DNA of 64,000 nt from Lineus longissimus (Eukaryota > Nemertea > Pilidiophora > Heteronemertea > Lineidae). Where the stretch lies: assembly GCF_910592395.1 (NCBI RefSeq), contig NC_088309.1, forward strand, positions 8,498,501-8,562,500, given 5' to 3'. The notes below the pieces were generated by a model. That model had not been told where the DNA came from. It did not search any database and worked only from the letters and a program-made list of their open reading frames with translations. Shown here piece after piece: positions 58,931-64,000 of this stretch. How positions within the stretch are numbered: the first letter of the stretch is position 1; each line of letters opens with the position of its first letter. The position numbers and the translations under genes are program-made.

Positions 58931-59258
58931 CCGAAATTACTGTGACAAGAATATAAGCAAATAGTAGACTCGTCCTCTGAAGGGATAATGAAATAGCTTG
59001 AGTGGATGAGAAGATGGCATCTATTACCATAAAAACAAGAGGAAAATCATGTCACTGTCAGTTCGGTGACAGCCATGACATTACACAAGGGGATTGGCAA
59101 ATCGAATTTTTTCGTACCGTTTATTTGATACTATCTTAAAGATCTTCAAGTTGGTTCATTGATTCTCATAGGAACTATTCAGAGTTGTCAGATGTGAATT
59201 AACTTTATTTGTGCACTGATTCTTTGATGGGCAGCATTTAGGGTGTCAAAGTGGTGGC

Positions 59259-59297
59259 ATCCTTATCCGAGGCTAATAAAATTAGCCTCATAAGGAT
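59259..59297. repeat. 39-bp hairpin
   Basis: ATCCTTAT then GAGGCTAAT pair with ATTAGCCTC then ATAAGGAT, around an AAA loop and one CC bulge. No downstream U-run or gene context suggests a function. Confidence 0.8.
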
Positions 59298-59409
59298 TTT
59301 TCCGAACTGAGCGGTAAACCCTTTAGCCACATCACCTCAATCGTCTGAGTGGCAGACAATTATCGGTAAAATAAGATTATCGCAGATATCGCAGTACCAT
59401 GTATGTATC

Positions 59410-59515
59410 AATAGTGAGGGGCGTTTTGCTCAATTAGGCAAATCCGATATTAATTGTGTTTTCTTGTCACGTTTACAACATAAATCTGATCAGTAAAAGC
59501 AAGCATCTATAACTT
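59410..59515 (+). repeat. dispersed direct repeat, copy 2
   Basis: Second copy of the repeat at 58821-58930, in the same orientation, about 590 bp downstream. Confidence 0.65.
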
Positions 59516-59750
59516 TTTAAAATTGTGAACCTTGGAAATGTGTTTATGATATGACGAGTCAAAGGCTCTCCATCAAACATGCATTAAGAGTGTAATCCGA
59601 CAAAGGATATTGGTCAAACCATGAATGGGCTTTGAGAACAAGAACTTGGTGTGTAGCCATTAAAAATAAACACTATGAAGAACCACGTTCACCTCCGTTC
59701 AATTATCTCTGTGGCGCAGTTCAATGCACAGGTGATGGGACTAAGATGGA

Positions 59751-60047
59751 TCAAATTTCCTGTCTGCAGTTTGAGTTTCCTGGTGGCCACATCCGTGTCA
59801 TGTTCCTGGTGCCCTCATTCATACCGTAGCATCCGATAAATGAGATGACTATTGTGGGCAGGTGGCGAGATTGGTAAAGCTCTGATGAAGCAGAAGACAT
59901 GGCCAGCAGAAGACAGGTTATCTTCATGTTAATGTACTTGGCCTTCGTAAAGTTGGATTCTTGATGCTAGGGGCAGGACATTACCAAGGTTAGCCCGATT
60001 CCACCACCACCACCACTACCAATGGTCCCGGTCCAGGAGCCTGACAT
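59751..60047 (-). pseudogene. unidentified degraded reading frame
   Basis: On the minus strand, the ATG at 60047 opens MSGSWTGTIGSGGGGGIG, which then reads LTLVMSCP and meets TAG at 59967-59969. The same frame continues for 71 codons: FTKAKYINMKITCLLLAM, a second hydrophobic stretch TIVISFIGCYGM, a sequon NMT, then WPPGNSNCRQEI and TGA. A Gly run, two hydrophobic segments and a Cys-rich end in one frame crossed by a single stop look like eroded coding sequence. I cannot name the family, and chance is possible. Confidence 0.2.
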
Positions 60048-60811
60048 TCTAGGGCCACTCTGTAAAGTATCGAAAATATTGCTGTGTTTCTTGCAGTATT
60101 TTATATTTTAGAATATATTATAGCATTTTCAATAAAGATGCATGTGTTCCCTTGGCGTCTTACACCGGCTTGTGTTTCTTTTTATATAACGTCTTACGTG
60201 TCAAGTTAAATAAAACAGGTAATGAAGTATCGACCCGATTGCAAAGCTTCAAGCTTCTAAGGACATCCATCAAGGGTTTATAATCAGAACGTCACTCATA
60301 CGCATGTACGTCGATAAAAGAGAGATACCGGATTTTTTTTCATTTTTTAATGCGATCAATAGCTATTAGTATTACTATCCTTAGATAGCCGCTAGCAGAA
60401 AAAGCTCAAGGCTCTTTTCCTGCCGAACCTGCACGACCGATGTTAATAGTTGCAACGATATCGCACAAATGTCCTGGATAGAAAAGAAACCAGATGAGGT
60501 CTGGGCAACCGATGCCAACCAGTAGCTCTTGGGACTGAACGAGATGAAGAAGACACCTATAGGCAGCAAACCGTCAACCTGACCGTAGCTACAAGGTTTC
60601 TAACTGTACATCGAAATGTGACAATTTTAGCTTGAAATAACTTTGGCTGGTGAAAACACCTGCACTGCAGACAACTCTTGACTAATGTTCCGTGCTAGAT
60701 TCCAAGTTGGCCATAGCGGGCTACTCCCTTCGACAGCGTATAATGTTTCCCCCGGGCTTACCGGTTTCCTCTACTTACATTACAATCGCAAAATATTGTT
60801 TGTAGAGCTAA

Positions 60812-60995
60812 TACCGGTGTAATGTTTATGAGTGTTTCTGTTTTTGAGTGTTTCCCCTCATTCTTTGGGAACGCTCAAAAATAGATTGGCAAGTTTTTCT
60901 GTGTATCCCCCCTATTGAAAAGTCATGGTCTCTCTAGCTGCCTATTGTTTGGAAACACTGACACATGGGAAACAACCACAGATGTTACACCGGTA
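60812..60995 (+). mobile_element. MITE-like repeat, copy 2 of the 55.3-kb family (184 bp)
   Basis: It is bounded by inverted TACCGGTGTAA at the left and TTACACCGGTA at the right. If the outer TA is the target duplication, the terminal repeats are CCGGTGTAA. Subterminal AGTGTTTC motifs are inverted as GGAAACACT near the right end. It has no coding capacity. Confidence 0.7.
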
Positions 60996-62957
60996 ATGTG
61001 GCAGTTGACGCAGGCATACTCAACATTGTAACATCAAATGGGAGTTTTTTATCCGCGCTATGATAAGGCGCGTAATGATATCAAATTGTAATTGTCATCG
61101 TAGTTCTAATTAACTGACTAAGTTACATTTATTTTTATTTTCATTCCACAAAATGATGTGTGCTGCCGGCCAAGGACGCGGTGGCTAATCAGACTATCGT
61201 CTTATCTAAATGGTGAGTATATAGCTCGTTTCATTTGATCTGTCACTCGGTCTCAGTGGACATGTATTCGTGGTCTCACCAAGAGTGAAGATTAACGGTT
61301 TATCCTCTGACCCTATGTCTGGAGACTATTTCTGTTATAAGGATTGATGGCACAATTATTGGTATTCTACTGGAAACATAGAGATGGCAAATGTCAAGAG
61401 TTAATAAGCAGAGCCGGTGTTTATCCCGCAGCTTTGTGGACTAGGATAGAAAAAGGGACATCAGGTATTATTCATTCAGCTTCTTTTTTTGTTTCCCGAG
61501 AAGTGAGTCGCACAGCATTAACGTCTGCGCCCTGAAGGAGTTATCTAATCATGGTTTATTTCTTTTTGAGACGACAGGAAAACAAGTAGGGGCAAAAACA
61601 GCTAAGATGATATCACTTCAGTCAGCTGATCAGCAGGTGTAAACTGAACCAAAAGGTTGATTTGTCCTTTGTATAATAATATCGCTCTGACGATAGTATC
61701 GCAATAAAGGCAACAGGAGCGAAAAGGAAAATCAGAAAAAAACACTAAGTAATGACTTAAGGTCAGAAAAAATATGCCACGAAAAAATGATTGTACTTAA
61801 ATATTAACTCTCAGTTGTTAGTTGGGATCAAACGGCCTTGCACAAGATATGATTATGGGTAAAAGCGTTCATTTCATATTGAAGAGCAGTCCATTAAGAA
61901 AGGAACGGACAATGAGACGAAAATGTGGTATATTCCGGAGAGACTAAGTGGCAAATGGATTGATCACGATTCATCAACATCAATATCCAGGGTAAACATG
62001 GTAATAGAGTAACAGAGTAACAGAGTAACATGGGGAATTCGCGCTATTGCCGGAAATTGTCAAGCAAAGCCAGATACCTGATGAGATGCGAGTTTTTCCC
62101 TCAATGTCTTTCTAGCCAACCAGAAATGTTTTATCAAGGTCGCATTTTAGTTTCACAGTCCATCTAGCCGACCGCGCTGGAAAAGGAGCCACAGAAATTA
62201 AATGTGTCTTTTTGCCACAAGATCTTAAAGCGAGTAAGAAATTACGGCAGAATACTATTTGCATCGCGAAGAAGAATTCGGACTTTGCACAAATGTTTGC
62301 CCTAGTCATCATCTTTACCTCTGTAATCAATGGTAGCTTCATGTACTCAAAATATGGTGTCACGATCGTAGAGTTCGTTTTTACCACAAACATTTTTCTC
62401 TCAATAGCTCGAGGTTAACGATCCACATTTTAAGGAATTAATGAAGCGCTTAATTACATATCACTCGTCATGTCTTGTGTAGATCGTCATTTATCATACT
62501 ATGAATATGTTTGTCCCGCAAGAACAATAGGTTAATTTGCTAGGCAGAGCAAAGAGGGTGATGAAAAATGAGCAATATGTAGCCACAATTTTTCATAACG
62601 ATGAAAGATGCAGCAATTGGAAGACCGTTAAGCTACCCCAAGTCGATCCAAGCGATTGTGAATGGAAACCACTTCAGGTAGTCGTCATGGTGTATTATGC
62701 CAGCTGACTGCCATTGGCACAATAATTATACGGTCTATGAGTTTACGGAACCCCTTGGAGTGATTAAGGATGTTATTATGGCCATGCAGGAATCTGTACA
62801 TCAGTTTTAAACTCTCTCAGAGAATTGCGAAGGCATAACACAGTCTCCTTTATCGACGTCAGCAATATTGTCTCCTTGTAACCTAGTAAAACTATTGGCA
62901 GAAGGGCCATTAGAGTTTTGAAAGAAACGGAATCCATCCCCGGTCCAAATCCAGATA
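60996..62957. other. gene-free stretch
   Basis: It contains a short AGAGTAAC tandem repeat (three units) near 62006-62029. An open frame on the plus strand at about 62110-62418 lacks a start and any motif. Confidence 0.5.
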
Positions 62958-63184
62958 AGATTCTTAGGTAATCTCATATTGAGTTTCGTTTACATGGCCA
63001 TGTACATTCGTTACCAAAATCTCGTAAGATTCTTATTTCTGTAAGAATCTTGAAACGAACATGTACATGCACATGCATTTCAAGATTTTTAAGATTCGTA
63101 AATAGTTGATAAGATTCTTAAAATCTTTTCACGACTGTATAAGCACATGTACACAAAACTGAATAAAATCTTAACTGAGAATCT
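62958..63184. mobile_element. imperfect palindrome, probable old MITE (about 227 bp)
   Basis: The left arm AGATTCTTAGGTAATCTCAT, continuing to TTTCGTTTACATGG, mirrors the right arm, whose complement begins AGATTCTCAGTTAAGATTTT. Similarity is about 70 percent by eye over some 45 bases. The inside is packed with TAAGATTCTTA-like and TACATG palindromes. It is non-coding. Confidence 0.55.
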
Positions 63185-64000
63185 AATCTAGATCTTTGAC
63201 CCGCGATATCATAGAAAATTTCCGATGAATCATGTTTTAAACACAGGATAAGGTGAAGATTATTTACGGATCGGGAGCGGCCGCGCTAAATCATTAATCG
63301 TTTTAACGATTCCTTAAACAACACACGCTGACAGATTCGTGATACCACCTTCCATATATCCCCGCATCCTTTTGGCAATGGTCCGCGATGACTCATCGAT
63401 CTCATGCCAAAAATGGAGGTACACTATCAAAGATACCTCAACTGCTCCAGATGGCTCTTCAACTACCAATAGTGTTAAAAAAATGAAACGATGATACCTC
63501 AAAAATTGCTCATATCATACGCAAACTCTTTACAAGCCACACATCGATTGATTAAAAAAATGCCGGTGCAGTAAACTGATTTTTTTCTCTTGATAGGTTG
63601 TGTGGCAATAAGTGTCAAGATGATTTTATATTAAATTTTTTAAGGGTGATAGAACACTTCAATTCATCCAATTTCGAATCGATCTAGGGGCTATATTTGT
63701 CCTCGCTGCGACAGTCGTGAAAATAACCCCGGTCAATCAAATTAGCTTGTTTAGCACAGAGCTCGGTGATAAGAAAGAAATGTCAGCGGTAAGATGGACG
63801 GTTTGGTGCAACTAATGCTTGCTATGCCCCGATTTCGCTTTTGTGTAAAAAAAGCCATCGAAGTTAAACCCTTATTATGCATGTATATGACAAAGACGAT
63901 CATTGTCTTTTAATTGTTGAGGGAAAGCCAATACCCGTGTGACACTTCATGTTGAAATGCATTCACGCAGTTTTAATTATCGAATTGATAGTACTATATT
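63185..64000. other. gene-free stretch
   Basis: Nothing recognisable. Confidence 0.5.

Noticed and set aside
62110-62418. 100-codon plus-strand open frame (HLADRAGKGATEIKC...)
   Set aside because: It has no ATG at its start, no recognised domain and no convincing neighbouring exon. It is within chance for 64 kb of six-frame sequence.
1-64000. CRISPR arrays, operons, riboswitches, tRNA or rRNA genes
   Set aside because: The 62-bp array has no alternating spacers. No cloverleaf with a GGTTCRANYCC box, no rRNA motif and no bacterial gene layout were seen. The window is eukaryotic.

Overview
This is a 64-kb piece of an animal nuclear genome. It is AT-rich, gene-sparse and full of introns, and no bacterial or viral gene organisation is visible. 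The two protein genes I can identify have invertebrate-style ion-channel sequences. One is an alpha-type nicotinic receptor resembling the invertebrate alpha7/9/10-like group. The other is a cyclic-nucleotide-gated channel of the CNGL type known from invertebrates. Together with the MITEs, the Tc1 and Harbinger relics and frequent TACATGTA palindromes, this points to a non-vertebrate, probably marine, bilaterian. The phylum cannot be fixed from the sequence alone.

Layout. 1-5.5 kb: no recognisable gene. 5.54-10.26 kb: a roughly 4.7-kb tandem array of about 76 copies of a 62-bp unit, with higher-order repeats of 310 bp (5 units) and 930 bp (15 units). 10.3-15.6 kb: non-coding sequence with a Harbinger-derived element at 12.9-13.6 kb. 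15.7-28.0 kb, plus strand: a nicotinic acetylcholine receptor alpha-type subunit. Five exons are certain; a signal-peptide exon at 15659 is only a candidate. Its introns hold palindromic MITEs. 28.0-32.6 kb: the convergent intergenic space. 32.8-50.7 kb, minus strand: a CNGL-type cyclic-nucleotide-gated channel. It has seven strongly supported exon positions for the channel core, two alternative homologous exons after the ligand-binding domain, and a chain of small phase-matched exons making an acidic and coiled-coil C terminus. A broken Tc1/mariner element lies in one intron. 50.7-64 kb: upstream flank of the channel gene, with dispersed repeat copies, hairpins and one degraded reading frame but no recognisable gene.

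The two genes are both ligand-gated cation channels transcribed towards each other. Nothing in the sequence shows that they work together. The most interesting point is the channel gene's pair of homologous exons, a short one at 40.1-40.3 kb and a long one at 37.9-38.9 kb. Both start in phase 0 and end in phase 2, and both begin with the same post-CNBD helix motif. Using both would shift the frame, so they look mutually exclusive and would give two very different cytoplasmic tails.
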